Source of the DNA: Burkholderiaceae bacterium 16
GTDB taxonomy: Bacteria > Pseudomonadota > Gammaproteobacteria > Burkholderiales > Burkholderiaceae
DNA: 64,000 nt
Direction: 5' to 3'
Assembly (NCBI GenBank): GCA_000955785.1
Contig: JYOD01000061.1
Location: 43,810 to 107,809, forward strand
Shown: positions 43,177 to 51,615 of the stretch, one piece after another
How the letters are laid out: each line of letters begins with the position of its first letter
Position numbering within the stretch: the stretch's first letter is position 1
The notes under the pieces: generated by a model
What the model was told of the DNA's origin: nothing
What the model saw: only the letters and a program-made list of their open reading frames with translations
Database searches by the model: none
Program-made: the position numbers and the translations under genes

Positions 43177-43510
43177 AAAAACTCCGAAAAATGAAGGGGT
43201 TACAACTGGATTAAACGTGCAATTCTAGCACGAGACAGTTATGGTTTCGAGAATGCCCATAGTCGCCCGTCACCGAATGCCGGGACTGATGGAGCCTGCG
43301 CCGAAAAGTAACACAACGATCACATTAAAGAGGGCGCGGGCAGGGAACGCACAAGGCGCATGGCGATCAAATGCTCACTGGCAGCGCGGATTCTGCGTAA
43401 AAGTGGCGAATGAGTTCCCTGCCCCTTGCAATTCCCCCTCCGCGATGCCACATTTGCGTTGTGCCCGCTGGGTTACCCCGGCGCCTCACCGTTTTGAGAC
43501 AGGAGTCACC
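43177..43510. other. Intergenic region between ndk and the divergent Bax-inhibitor-like gene
   Basis: No gene is seen here. CTTGCAA (43425-43431) and CCACATTT (43448-43455), 16 bp apart, resemble a sigma-32 heat-shock promoter (CTTGAAA / CCCCATNT) with two mismatches, 56 bp before the membrane-protein ATG. This is weak evidence. A ribosome binding site AGGAG lies at 43501-43505. Confidence 0.4.
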
Positions 43511-44212
43511 ATGGATAACAAGCTGAACACATACAGTTTCGGCAGCGGCACCGCAACGAGCGACGTTGTGGTGCGCAATCGGGTCATGCGCAACACTTAC
43601 TGGTTGCTCGCCATTTCGATGATCCCCACCGTACTCGGTGCCTGGATCGGCGTCACAACCGGCTTCAGCCTGATGAAAGGCAGCCCCGGCCTGTCACTGA
43701 TCCTGTTCCTGGGTATCGCGTTCGGCTTCTTCTACGCCATTGAGAAGACCAAGAACAGCAGCATGGGCGTGGTCCTGCTGCTGGCCTTTACCTTCTTCAT
43801 GGGCCTGATGCTGTCGCGCCTGATCGGGTCGGTGCTGCAGTTCTCGAACGGTCCGGCACTGATCATGTATGCCTTCGGCGGCACAGCGGCGGTATTCGGC
43901 GCCATGGCCACCGTTGCCACCGTCAGCAAGCGCGACTTCTCCGGGCTGAGCAAATTCCTGTTCGTCGGGGTGATCCTGCTGATCCTGGCCAGCGTCGCCA
44001 ATATCTGGCTGCAGTTGCCGTCGCTGATGATCACGGTTTCGGTGATCGCCATCGGCATCTTCTCGGCCTATATCCTCTTCGACGTGCAGCGCGTGCTGAA
44101 CGGCGGCGAAACCAACTACATCACGGCAACGCTGGCAATTTATCTGGACGTGTACAACGTCTTCGCCAACTTGCTGGCACTGCTCGGCATTTTCGGCGGC
44201 AACCGCGACTGA
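43511..44212 (+). CDS. Bax inhibitor-1 / YccA-family inner-membrane protein
   Basis: A 233-residue protein with seven hydrophobic segments and the BI-1 signature near the C-terminus (ILFDVQRVLNGGETNYITATLAIYLDVYN). The first segment is WLLAISMIPTVLGAWIGV and the last LLALLGIFGG. YccA in E. coli binds and inhibits FtsH, which connects it functionally with the HflK/HflC and FtsH theme of this region, though it lies apart from those genes. AGGAG precedes the ATG by 5 nt. It is followed by a bidirectional terminator. Confidence 0.92.
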   Translation: MDNKLNTYSFGSGTATSDVVVRNRVMRNTYWLLAISMIPTVLGAWIGVTTGFSLMKGSPGLSLILFLGIAFGFFYAIEKTKNSSMGVVLLLAFTFFMGLMLSRLIGSVLQFSNGPALIMYAFGGTAAVFGAMATVATVSKRDFSGLSKFLFVGVILLILASVANIWLQLPSLMITVSVIAIGIFSAYILFDVQRVLNGGETNYITATLAIYLDVYNVFANLLALLGIFGGNRD

Positions 44213-44245
44213 GGCGGGCGGCCTCGCGCCGCCCTGCTCCGGAAC

Positions 44246-44279
44246 AAAAAATGCCAGCGCCTGGGCGCTGGCATTTCTC
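44246..44279. terminator. Bidirectional intrinsic terminator after the Bax-inhibitor-like gene
   Basis: GCCAGCGC (44253-44260) pairs with GCGCTGGC (44265-44272); the stem extends through AAAT/ATTT. An A run precedes it and CTCTTTT follows, serving the convergent rlmD too. Confidence 0.85.
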
Positions 44280-44310
44280 TTTTGCATCGTCCGCCCGCCT
44301 GCGCCGGCCA

Positions 44311-45747
44311 TCAGCCCCGATCGAACACCGCGATCGACTCGACGTGCGAGGTGTGCGGGAACATATTGACCACCCCCGCGCCCGACAGGCGGTAGCCGGC
44401 CTCGTGCACCAGCAAGCCGGCGTCCCGCGCCAGGGTGGCCGGGTTGCAGGACACATAGACAATGCGCTTGGGCAGCACATCGCTGCCAGCCTGGGCCAGT
44501 TCGCCCAGCGCCCTGCTTACCGCCAGCGCGCCCTCGCGCGGCGGATCGATCAGCCAGCGGTCGAAGCGGCCGAGCGCGGCGATGTCCTCGGCGCCCACCT
44601 CGAACAGGTTGCGGCAAGCAAACTCGGTCTTGTGGTCCAGCCCGTTGACAGACGCATTGGCAAGCGCCCGCTTGGTCAGGACCTCGCTGCCCTCAATGCC
44701 CATCACCGAGCGGCCGCGCGTCGCCAGCGGCAGCGTGAAGTTACCGATGCCGCAGAACAGGTCGAGCAGCCGGTCATCCGGCTGGGCGTCCAGCAAGCGC
44801 AACGCCCGACCGATCAGCGCGCGGTTGATCTGATGGTTGACCTGGGTAAAGTCGGTCGGCTTGAACGGCATCCGGATATTGAATTCCGGCAGCGTATAGG
44901 CCAGTTCGCGGTCAAGCGGGTAGAACGGCACCACCGTGTCCGGCCCCTTGGGCTGCAGCCAGAACTGCACGCCGTGCCGGTCCGCGAAGCCGCGCAGCAA
45001 CACCTCGTCGGCCTCGGTAAGCGGCTCCAGGATGCGCAGCACCAGCACGGTCAGGTCCTGGCCCACAGCCAATTCGACCTGCGGCATGCGGTCACGGATC
45101 GACAGTCCCGTGATCAGTTCACGCAGGGGCACCAGCAGGGCCGAAACGTGCGGAGGCAGCACTTCGCAGCGCGTCATATCTGCCACATAGCTGCTCTTTC
45201 TTTCATGGAAGCCGACCAGCGCCGTGCCTTTTTTGGCCACATACCGCACGGTCAGGCGAGCCCGGTAGCGGTAGCCCCAGTCAGGTCCTGCGATCGGGCG
45301 GAACACCACGTCCGGGCGCAGTTTCGACAGATGCCAGAGATCATCCTCCAGGACGCGTTGCTTGATGGCCACCTGCGCGCGTGCATCCAGGTGCTGCATT
45401 GAACAACCGCCACAGATACCAAAGTACTGGCAGCCCGGTTCCACGCGCATCGACGAAGACTTCTTGATCTCGACCAGATTCGCCTGTTCGTAACTTGCCT
45501 TGCGCTTGAAGCTGCGGTAGCTGACGGTTTCGCCCGGCAGCGCGCCTTCGACGAAAATCACCTTGCCGGGAGTGCCGTCTTCATTGACCAGCCGGCCAAC
45601 GCCGCGCGCCTCCATATCGAGGCTGTGGATCTGTACGACGGGCTGCGCCGCGGGCGCGGGCTGAGCGGAAACGGGAGCCGCCGGGGAGGCGGAAGCGCCA
45701 CCTTCTGGCGCCGATTGGGCTTGCGGACGAGTCACGGCTTGGGACAC
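44311..45747 (-). CDS. rlmD: 23S rRNA (uracil-1939-C5)-methyltransferase RlmD
   Basis: A 478-residue TrmA/RumA-family methyltransferase. A Pro/Ala-rich leader (~35 residues) precedes the TRAM domain (IHSLDMEARGVGRLVNEDG), then the iron-sulfur cysteines in CQYFGICGGCSMQHL, and the SAM domain (DLFCGIGNFTLPLA). The catalytic Cys is in VYVSCNPATLARD. The start is uncertain: no ATG fits; GTG at 45747 or 45735 gives a plausible N-terminus, and the ATG at 45921 would overlap the divergent endonuclease gene's promoter. The protein methylates U1939 in 23S rRNA. Confidence 0.94.
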   Translation of the reverse strand: MSQAVTRPQAQSAPEGGASASPAAPVSAQPAPAAQPVVQIHSLDMEARGVGRLVNEDGTPGKVIFVEGALPGETVSYRSFKRKASYEQANLVEIKKSSSMRVEPGCQYFGICGGCSMQHLDARAQVAIKQRVLEDDLWHLSKLRPDVVFRPIAGPDWGYRYRARLTVRYVAKKGTALVGFHERKSSYVADMTRCEVLPPHVSALLVPLRELITGLSIRDRMPQVELAVGQDLTVLVLRILEPLTEADEVLLRGFADRHGVQFWLQPKGPDTVVPFYPLDRELAYTLPEFNIRMPFKPTDFTQVNHQINRALIGRALRLLDAQPDDRLLDLFCGIGNFTLPLATRGRSVMGIEGSEVLTKRALANASVNGLDHKTEFACRNLFEVGAEDIAALGRFDRWLIDPPREGALAVSRALGELAQAGSDVLPKRIVYVSCNPATLARDAGLLVHEAGYRLSGAGVVNMFPHTSHVESIAVFDRG

Positions 45748-45944
45748 CTGGGGGACCTGACGTATTGTTTTGTAAAAGCGCGATTGTAGTCCAGACGCTG
45801 CCTCGAGCGGCCGCGCGGCGGCTTCGACGTAACAACAATGGGACAAGCGCGCAAGATTGGCGCAACATGGATGCAGCATGCGCGTGGCACCGCCGGCACC
45901 GAACACCGGCACCGCGCGCAACGGAATTCGAGCAGGGAGGCGAC

Positions 45945-46814
45945 ATGGAACTGATTTCCTGGAATATCCAGTGGGGTCGTGGCGCCGACGGGCGCGTGGA
46001 CCTGGGTCGCACGGTCAGGACTCTGCGCGCGATCGCGGATGCCGATGTGCTCTGCCTGCAGGAAGTGACACGGGGCTATGGCGACCTCGGTGGCGGACCT
46101 GGCCCAGACCAGGTGGCTGAACTGGCGGCACTGCTCCCCGGCTACCGGATTCTGTACGCGCCGGGGGTGGACCGCTTCTCCGCGGATGGTTCGCCGCGCC
46201 AGTTCGGCAACCTCATCGCCACCCGCCTGCCCCTGTGCGAAGTGTTCCACCACGCCCTGCCCTGGCCTGCCGATCCAACCGTACCATCGATGCCACGCGT
46301 CGCGCTGGAAGCTACGGTGCTGGCAGGCGATCGACGCTTGCGCGTGATCTGCACCCATCTCGAGTACTACTCGACGCACCAGCGCGCAGCCCAGACCGAC
46401 GCGCTGCGCGCATGGCACCGCGAAGCTTGCGAGCACGCCAGCCAGCCCGGCCTGGCTGAAACCGGCCCCGGCCCGTTCACGCCGGAGCCGCGCCCCGCTT
46501 CCGCCATATTGTGCGGCGACTTCAACAGCGTCCCGGATGACATTGCGTATCTGCGCATGCTGGCACCGTACGATGGCTCTCACGAGACCGGCATCATCGG
46601 TTGGCATGACGCCTGGATGCACGCCAATCCCGGCAAGCCCCACGCGCCCACCTGCGCGTTGCACGACAAGGATCAGTGGCCAGAAGCACCATTTGCGTGC
46701 GACTTTGTCTTCCTCACGGAAGACCTGCTGTCGCACGTGCTGTGCTGCGAGGTGGACAGCGAAACGCAGGCCTCGGACCACCAGCCGATCTATCTGTCCC
46801 TGGCGGACGAATAA
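45945..46814 (+). CDS. Endonuclease/exonuclease/phosphatase-family protein
   Basis: A 289-residue cytoplasmic protein of the EEP fold (ExoIII/DNase I-like). The catalytic elements are LISWNIQWG with the Asn, CLQEV with the metal-binding Glu, LRVICTHLEYYSTHQRA with the catalytic His, LCGDFNSVP with Asp/Asn, and a final ASDHQPI with the His-base. These Mg2+-dependent phosphodiesterases range from DNA repair nucleases to phosphatases; the target is not readable. GGGAGG precedes the ATG. It is divergent from rlmD and convergent with the PolB-type exonuclease gene. Confidence 0.9.
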   Translation: MELISWNIQWGRGADGRVDLGRTVRTLRAIADADVLCLQEVTRGYGDLGGGPGPDQVAELAALLPGYRILYAPGVDRFSADGSPRQFGNLIATRLPLCEVFHHALPWPADPTVPSMPRVALEATVLAGDRRLRVICTHLEYYSTHQRAAQTDALRAWHREACEHASQPGLAETGPGPFTPEPRPASAILCGDFNSVPDDIAYLRMLAPYDGSHETGIIGWHDAWMHANPGKPHAPTCALHDKDQWPEAPFACDFVFLTEDLLSHVLCCEVDSETQASDHQPIYLSLADE

Positions 46815-46832
46815 AAGGGAGGCGGGGCGCTG

Positions 46833-47681
46833 TCAGATCTCCGGTTCTTCGTCGTCATCGCCGCCAGCGTGCACCGGCTTGATGCGGAAGGACTGGAGGT
46901 ATTCGATCCACTGCGAACCGGGCAACTCGGCAAGCGATTCCTGCACGAATTCGATCTCGGTATCGAACTGCCTGGGCGTCAGGCCGCCGCGCATCAACTG
47001 GAAACGGCAATACATCAGATAGGTATTGACGACATCAGTCTCGCAGTAGTCGCGGATCGCGCCCAACTGGCCGTCCTGATAGGCCTGCCAGACCTTGCTG
47101 CCATCCATGCCCATCTTTCCGGGAAAGCCGCACAACTTGGCCAGGTCGTCCAGCGGTGCGCTGGCGCGCGGCTGGTACATCGCCAGCAGATCCATCAGGT
47201 CGAGGTGCCGCATGTGGTAGCGGCTGATGTAGTTATTCCACTTGAAATCGCGGCTGTCGGACTCGCTGCCCTCGCCCATTTCCCAGTAGCGCGGCGCCAC
47301 GATGCCGTGGACCAGCCCGCGGTAGTGCAGCACGGGCAGGTCGAAGCCGCCGCCGTTCCACGACACCATCTGTGGCGAATAGCGCGCAACCAGGTCATAG
47401 AACTTCTGGATCAGCACTGCCTCGCCGTCTTCCAGCGTGCCCAGCGAGCCCACATGGAAGACCGGGCTGCCGTCCCGCTGGTTCCGGCGCAACACGCAGG
47501 AAATGGCGGCGATGCGCTGCAGGTAGTGCGGCAGGAAATCGCTGCCGTTCTTCTCGCGGCGGGCCGCGAAGGCATGTTCGGCGACTTCGGCGTCGCTCAT
47601 GGAATCGGGATGGTCGTGCAGACGACGCAATCCATCGACATCGGGAATCGTCTCGATGTCGAAAACCAGCACAGGTGTCAT
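46833..47681 (-). CDS. 3'-5' exonuclease, PolB-exonuclease-like (DnaQ fold)
   Basis: A 282-residue DEDD-type exonuclease related to the proofreading domain of DNA polymerase B. The first acidic pair is in VFDIETIPD; MVSWNGGGFDLPVLHYRG holds the second Asp (ExoII) and YCETDVVNTYLMY the third. Such proteins are known in gamma/beta-proteobacteria as a family of unknown biological role. Its ATG overlaps the rpoS stop by 4 nt (ATGA), so it is co-translated with the stress sigma factor. A role in stationary-phase or stress DNA metabolism is a guess from position. Confidence 0.9.
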   Translation of the reverse strand: MTPVLVFDIETIPDVDGLRRLHDHPDSMSDAEVAEHAFAARREKNGSDFLPHYLQRIAAISCVLRRNQRDGSPVFHVGSLGTLEDGEAVLIQKFYDLVARYSPQMVSWNGGGFDLPVLHYRGLVHGIVAPRYWEMGEGSESDSRDFKWNNYISRYHMRHLDLMDLLAMYQPRASAPLDDLAKLCGFPGKMGMDGSKVWQAYQDGQLGAIRDYCETDVVNTYLMYCRFQLMRGGLTPRQFDTEIEFVQESLAELPGSQWIEYLQSFRIKPVHAGGDDDEEPEI

Positions 47682-48850
47682 AGAACAGCGTCCTTGCGCA
47701 CGCCTTGCGATGCAAAATGGCGTTTGAGCTTGACCAGCGCCTCTTGCTGGATCTGGCGCACGCGCTCGCGTGTCAGTCCCATTTCCTCGGCAAGTTCTTC
47801 CAGCGTGGCCGGCTCGATATGATTAAGGCCGAAGCGGCGCTCCACCACGTAGCGGTGTTTTTCCGACAGGCGCGCCAGCCACTGTTTCATCAGGTTTTCC
47901 AGTTCCCGGTGCGCGACCTCCTGGTCGGGCGCGGCGTTGTGCTCGTCCGAGAGGAAATCGAGCAAGCTGGAGCCCGGATCGAGATCGAAAGGCGTGTCGA
48001 GCGAGGTGGTGTGCTCGTTGAGCGCGAGCACGTCCTGCACTTCGTCGGGCGTCTTGCCAAGCAGATGGGCGATATCTTCCAGGCTGGCGTCGCGGCCGTC
48101 TGTGCCGCCTTTTTCCAGATGACGCTTGGCACGCAGCACCTGGTTGAGCTCGCGGATGACATGGACCGGCAGGCGTACAGTACGCGCCTGGTTCATGATG
48201 GCGCGCTCGATGCTTTGGCGGATCCACCAGGTGGCGTAGGTCGAAAAACGGAATCCACGCGAGGGATCGAATTTCTCGATCGCGTGCATCAGGCCGAGAT
48301 TGCCTTCCTCGATCAGGTCCAGCAGCGGCACGCCGCGATTGAGATAGCCCTTGGCAATGCTGACCACCAGCCGCAGGTTGCGCTCGATCATGACCTGGCG
48401 CGCCGAAAAGTCGCCACCCTTGGCCAGCGTGGAAAAATGCAGCTCCTCGGGGGCCGACAGCAGCGGCTTGATGCTGATACGGTTCAGGTAATGCTGGACG
48501 GTATCGGCTGCCAGTTCGGTATGCAGCACGGTGCGGAAATCGTCATGGTCGGGCGCCGCGGCCTCTGTACCGTTCTCGGTTTCCTCTTCGTCCTCGGAGT
48601 CTTCCTCGTCCTCGTCGCGGGCCTGCCGTTCGACTTCCTCGACCATCAGGTCGGCCTCGCGCAATCCTACCGCCGTACCCGTGGTGATGGGCTCATCGGT
48701 CAGTGGAACCATGTCGGCGGCCGGGTCCTGTTCATAGGCTTCGGAATCGGCGTCGGCTCGCGCCACGCCAGCGGACTGCTGCAACTCCGGCTGCTTGGAA
48801 CGCCGGGTCCGGCTGGTGCTTCCGGTAGAGACAGTTTTCTGGCGTGGCAT
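47678..48850 (-). CDS. rpoS: RNA polymerase sigma factor RpoS
   Basis: The stationary-phase/general stress sigma factor, 390 residues. Region 1.2/2 contains DTVQHYLNRIS, ARQVMIERNLRLVVSIAKGYLNRGVPLLDLIEEGNLGL and the -10 recognition FRFSTYATWWIRQSIERAI; region 4 has the -35 helix-turn-helix ATLEELAEEMGLTRERVRQIQ. It is ~60 residues longer than E. coli RpoS. The extra N-terminus includes an acidic run at about 79-96 (DEDEEDSEDEEETENGTE). nlpD lies 6 bp upstream, the classical nlpD-rpoS pair; the main rpoS promoter is usually within nlpD. Confidence 0.97.
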   Translation of the reverse strand: MPRQKTVSTGSTSRTRRSKQPELQQSAGVARADADSEAYEQDPAADMVPLTDEPITTGTAVGLREADLMVEEVERQARDEDEEDSEDEEETENGTEAAAPDHDDFRTVLHTELAADTVQHYLNRISIKPLLSAPEELHFSTLAKGGDFSARQVMIERNLRLVVSIAKGYLNRGVPLLDLIEEGNLGLMHAIEKFDPSRGFRFSTYATWWIRQSIERAIMNQARTVRLPVHVIRELNQVLRAKRHLEKGGTDGRDASLEDIAHLLGKTPDEVQDVLALNEHTTSLDTPFDLDPGSSLLDFLSDEHNAAPDQEVAHRELENLMKQWLARLSEKHRYVVERRFGLNHIEPATLEELAEEMGLTRERVRQIQQEALVKLKRHFASQGVRKDAVL

Positions 48851-48856
48851 GAACCC

Positions 48857-49711
48857 TCACTGTGGCGGCAGATACCGCATCGGATCGACTGGTTTCCCGT
48901 TCTTGCGTACCTCGAAATGCAGTTTCACACGATCGGTGTCACTGTTGCCCATCTCTGCAATCTTTTGTCCCTTGCGGACCGTTGCCTGCTCCGTCACCAG
49001 CACCTTGTCGTTGTGGCCGTAAGCAGTGAGATATGTATCGTTGTGTTTGATGATGACAAGATTCCCGTAGCCGCGCAAGGGGCCAACGTGAATCACACGG
49101 CCATCGTCGGCAGCCTGCACCGCATCGCCCTTTTTGCCGGCAATATCGATGCCCTTGTTGCCTTTTTCGTCGAAACGTCCGATCAACTGGCCGGTGACCG
49201 GCCATGCCAGCTTGATTGTGCCATCAGCGGCGGCGGCGGACGCGGGCGCCAAGGGCGCGGAAGCCCCGCCAGCGGCGGCAGTCGACGGAATCGGGCTGGG
49301 AACCGGACGAGCCTGGTCGATCGGCTGCGCCTGCACGCTGCCGGGCGCCACCGGCACGGTGGCCACGCCAGTGCCCGCGTTGACGTCGGCGCCCGGCGGC
49401 ACCACCCGCAACAATTGACCCACCTCAATCTGATTCGCATTCGCGAGCGAATTCCAGGCCGCGACATCGCGGTAGGACTGGCCGTTCTCGAGCGCGATTC
49501 GATAAAGCGTATCGCCTCGCTTGACGCGATAGTATCCAGGCGGCGCAGGCTCCAGCGGGACGACGCCGGCGACACCGGCGCCGGAGGTGCGGTCCACCAC
49601 CGGCGCGGGCATGGGCGAGGAGGCGCAGGCCGCCAGCAGGGCCAGCAACAGGGAGGCGGTGGCGAGCTGCCCGGCGCGGGCGATACGTTCCGTGTTCACG
49701 ATATTGTGCAT
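48857..49711 (-). CDS. nlpD: NlpD-type lipoprotein, LysM plus degenerate M23 domain
   Basis: A 284-residue outer-membrane lipoprotein that activates cell-wall amidases at division. The lipobox is LLAAC. A LysM domain (YYRVKRGDTLYRIALENGQ...GQLLRV, about residues 58-105) precedes a Pro/Ala linker and a C-terminal LytM/M23 domain (IKLAWPVTGQLIGRFDE to the end). The usual metal ligands are incomplete: GNKGIDIAG lacks the His of HxGxD, and VKLHFEV lacks the first His of HLHFEV. This matches NlpD/EnvC proteins that activate AmiC rather than cut peptidoglycan. It is between pcm (8 bp upstream) and rpoS. Confidence 0.94.
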   Translation of the reverse strand: MHNIVNTERIARAGQLATASLLLALLAACASSPMPAPVVDRTSGAGVAGVVPLEPAPPGYYRVKRGDTLYRIALENGQSYRDVAAWNSLANANQIEVGQLLRVVPPGADVNAGTGVATVPVAPGSVQAQPIDQARPVPSPIPSTAAAGGASAPLAPASAAAADGTIKLAWPVTGQLIGRFDEKGNKGIDIAGKKGDAVQAADDGRVIHVGPLRGYGNLVIIKHNDTYLTAYGHNDKVLVTEQATVRKGQKIAEMGNSDTDRVKLHFEVRKNGKPVDPMRYLPPQ

Positions 49712-49719
49712 AGTTCGAC

Positions 49720-50616
49720 TCAGATAGTGCCCGATTTTAATGGCACAAAGAAAACGGCTTCAAGCGCGGTCCGGTGAAAACGATGCCGGTTACGCCGCTC
49801 GATCAACAATAACTGCTGTGTGACGGTCTGGCCCGGCCCGCCGGCGGGGGGCGCCACCGCCACAGGCGCGATCAGCCGCCCGCCGACTGCCAGCTGCTCC
49901 AGCAACGCCTGCGGCACCTCCATGCCGGCCGCCGCCAGGATAATCGACGAAAACGGCGCCGCCTGCGGCAAGCCCAGCATGCCGTCGCCATAATGCAGGC
50001 GCAGGTTTGGCACCCGCAGCGGCCGCAAGTTCGCCTTGGCTTGTTCGTGGAGCGGACGAATCCGCTCGATGGAAAACACTTCGCGCGCCACCAGGCTCAG
50101 TACCGCCGCCTGGTAGCCGCAGCCGGTGCCGATCTCCAGCACGCGCTCCAGAGGCTCGTCGGCGGCGAGGCCATCGCGCAACAGTTCGATCATGCGTGCC
50201 ACCACCGACGGCTTGGAGATGGTCTGCTGGTGGCCGATCGGCAGCGCCGCGTCTTCATACGCTTGCGAAGCCAGCCCAGGCTCGACGAACAGGTGGCGAG
50301 GGATGGTGGCAATTGCGTCGAGTACACGCTCGTCGCGGATGCCTGCTGCGCGCAACCGCGCCGCCAACGCGCCGCGCGCCCGCTCGGACGCCATCCCGCC
50401 CCCGCCCGCCGTGGACGCACTGGCGCGAGCCTGCACGGCGCTGGCGGCTGGCGTCGGCGCGGCAGGCGCCTTGGCCGCGAGCGACTTGGCGGCCATCGCA
50501 GCGCCGCGAGCCCCGCCAACGGCAGGCATGCCGGCGGTACGCGCCGGTGCGGGCTTGCGCTCGACCACGGCGTCCAGCGACAGGGGAAACTTTGGGCGAC
50601 GCGGGGCGGTACTCAT
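49720..50616 (-). CDS. pcm: Protein-L-isoaspartate O-methyltransferase
   Basis: Pcm methylates isoaspartyl residues in damaged proteins using SAM. The core starts near residue 77 and has the SAM motif VLEIGTGCGYQAAVLS and the family segment PRHLFVEPGLASQAYEDAALPIGHQQTISKPS split across motifs I-III. The total is 298 residues against about 210 in E. coli; residues 1-75 are Ala/Pro-rich, low-complexity. An internal ATG at 50394 would give about 224 residues. I kept the longer start at 50616, which begins 28 bp after surE. The surE-pcm-nlpD-rpoS order is classical. Confidence 0.93.
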   Translation of the reverse strand: MSTAPRRPKFPLSLDAVVERKPAPARTAGMPAVGGARGAAMAAKSLAAKAPAAPTPAASAVQARASASTAGGGGMASERARGALAARLRAAGIRDERVLDAIATIPRHLFVEPGLASQAYEDAALPIGHQQTISKPSVVARMIELLRDGLAADEPLERVLEIGTGCGYQAAVLSLVAREVFSIERIRPLHEQAKANLRPLRVPNLRLHYGDGMLGLPQAAPFSSIILAAAGMEVPQALLEQLAVGGRLIAPVAVAPPAGGPGQTVTQQLLLIERRNRHRFHRTALEAVFFVPLKSGTI

Positions 50617-50644
50617 GACGGCCAGATACTGCGCGCGCAAGGAC

Positions 50645-51397
50645 TTATGCGAGCCACTGGTTGATCTGCTCGAGCTGCCCGCGGTGTGTCAGGTCCAGCT
50701 GCAAAGGGGTCAACGACACAAAGCCTTCACCCGTGGCGTGGAAATCCGTGCCCTCGCTCGCATCGCGTGCGTCGCCGGCAGGTCCGATCCAGTAGTTGGT
50801 GTCGCCACGCGGGTTTACCTGCGTGATGACCGGCTGCGAGGGATGACGCTTGCCCAGCCGGGTGGCGCGATAGCCTTTGAGATGCTCGAACGGCAGGCTG
50901 GGAATATTGACGTTGAGCAGGAAGGGTTCTTCCGCGGGCTTGGCGATATAGCGCTCGACAATGTCGCGCGCCACGCGGGCGGCCGCGTCGAGGTGCGTCC
51001 AGCCCTTGTCCACCTGGGAAAAGGCGATCGAGGGAATGCCCAGCAAAAAACCCTCGATGGCCGCGGCGACGGTGCCGGAGTACAGCACGTCCTCACCCAT
51101 GTTCTGGCCCTGGTTGATGCCTGACACCACCAGATCTGGCTTCTCGTCCAGCAGGCCGGTCAGCGCGATATGCACGCAATCGGTCGGCGTGCCGTTGACG
51201 AAACGGAAACCTTTCTGCACGCCCTCGCGCGCCTCGAAGATCGACAGCGGCCGTTGCAAGGTCAGCGAGTTCGACGCGCCGCTGTGGTTTTGCTCGGGCG
51301 CAATCACCGTGATGCGAGCCAGCGGCGCCAGCGCGGCATGTAGCGCGGCAAGCCCCGGCGCCAGGTAACCGTCATCGTTTGCGAGGAGGATATGCAT
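50645..51397 (-). CDS. surE: 5'/3'-nucleotidase SurE
   Basis: A 250-residue stationary-phase survival phosphatase acting on nucleoside monophosphates. The N-terminal motif MHILLANDDGYLAPGL with Asp8/Asp9 (metal ligands), the Asn/Ser motif NHSGASNSLTL and NGTPTDCVHIAL are all present. GAGGAGG just before the ATG at 51397 fixes the start. It is the first gene of surE-pcm-nlpD-rpoS. The quinone oxidoreductase gene is divergent. Confidence 0.97.
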   Translation of the reverse strand: MHILLANDDGYLAPGLAALHAALAPLARITVIAPEQNHSGASNSLTLQRPLSIFEAREGVQKGFRFVNGTPTDCVHIALTGLLDEKPDLVVSGINQGQNMGEDVLYSGTVAAAIEGFLLGIPSIAFSQVDKGWTHLDAAARVARDIVERYIAKPAEEPFLLNVNIPSLPFEHLKGYRATRLGKRHPSQPVITQVNPRGDTNYWIGPAGDARDASEGTDFHATGEGFVSLTPLQLDLTHRGQLEQINQWLA

Positions 51398-51615
51398 GGG
51401 CGCGATTGTACCTGACAAGGCTGCTGCGGGCGCCCTGTCCGCACCGCAAATCGTGCTGCCGACCGGCCGCCGAAGATGCCCCGGCGCGCAACAGAACGAC
51501 CGTGCTATTTTTGCGCTACACTTGCCCGGGCCTGCCTGGCGCAACGCGCATCGACCTCGCGTTCACCCATTTGCGCCATACTCTGCCGGGCATCGAACAT
51601 ATCACCGGAGACATG

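Noticed and set aside
45748..45921. A longer RlmD starting at the ATG at 45921
   Set aside because: The added residues show no similarity to the family and would cover the region just upstream of the divergent endonuclease gene, so a GTG start is preferred.
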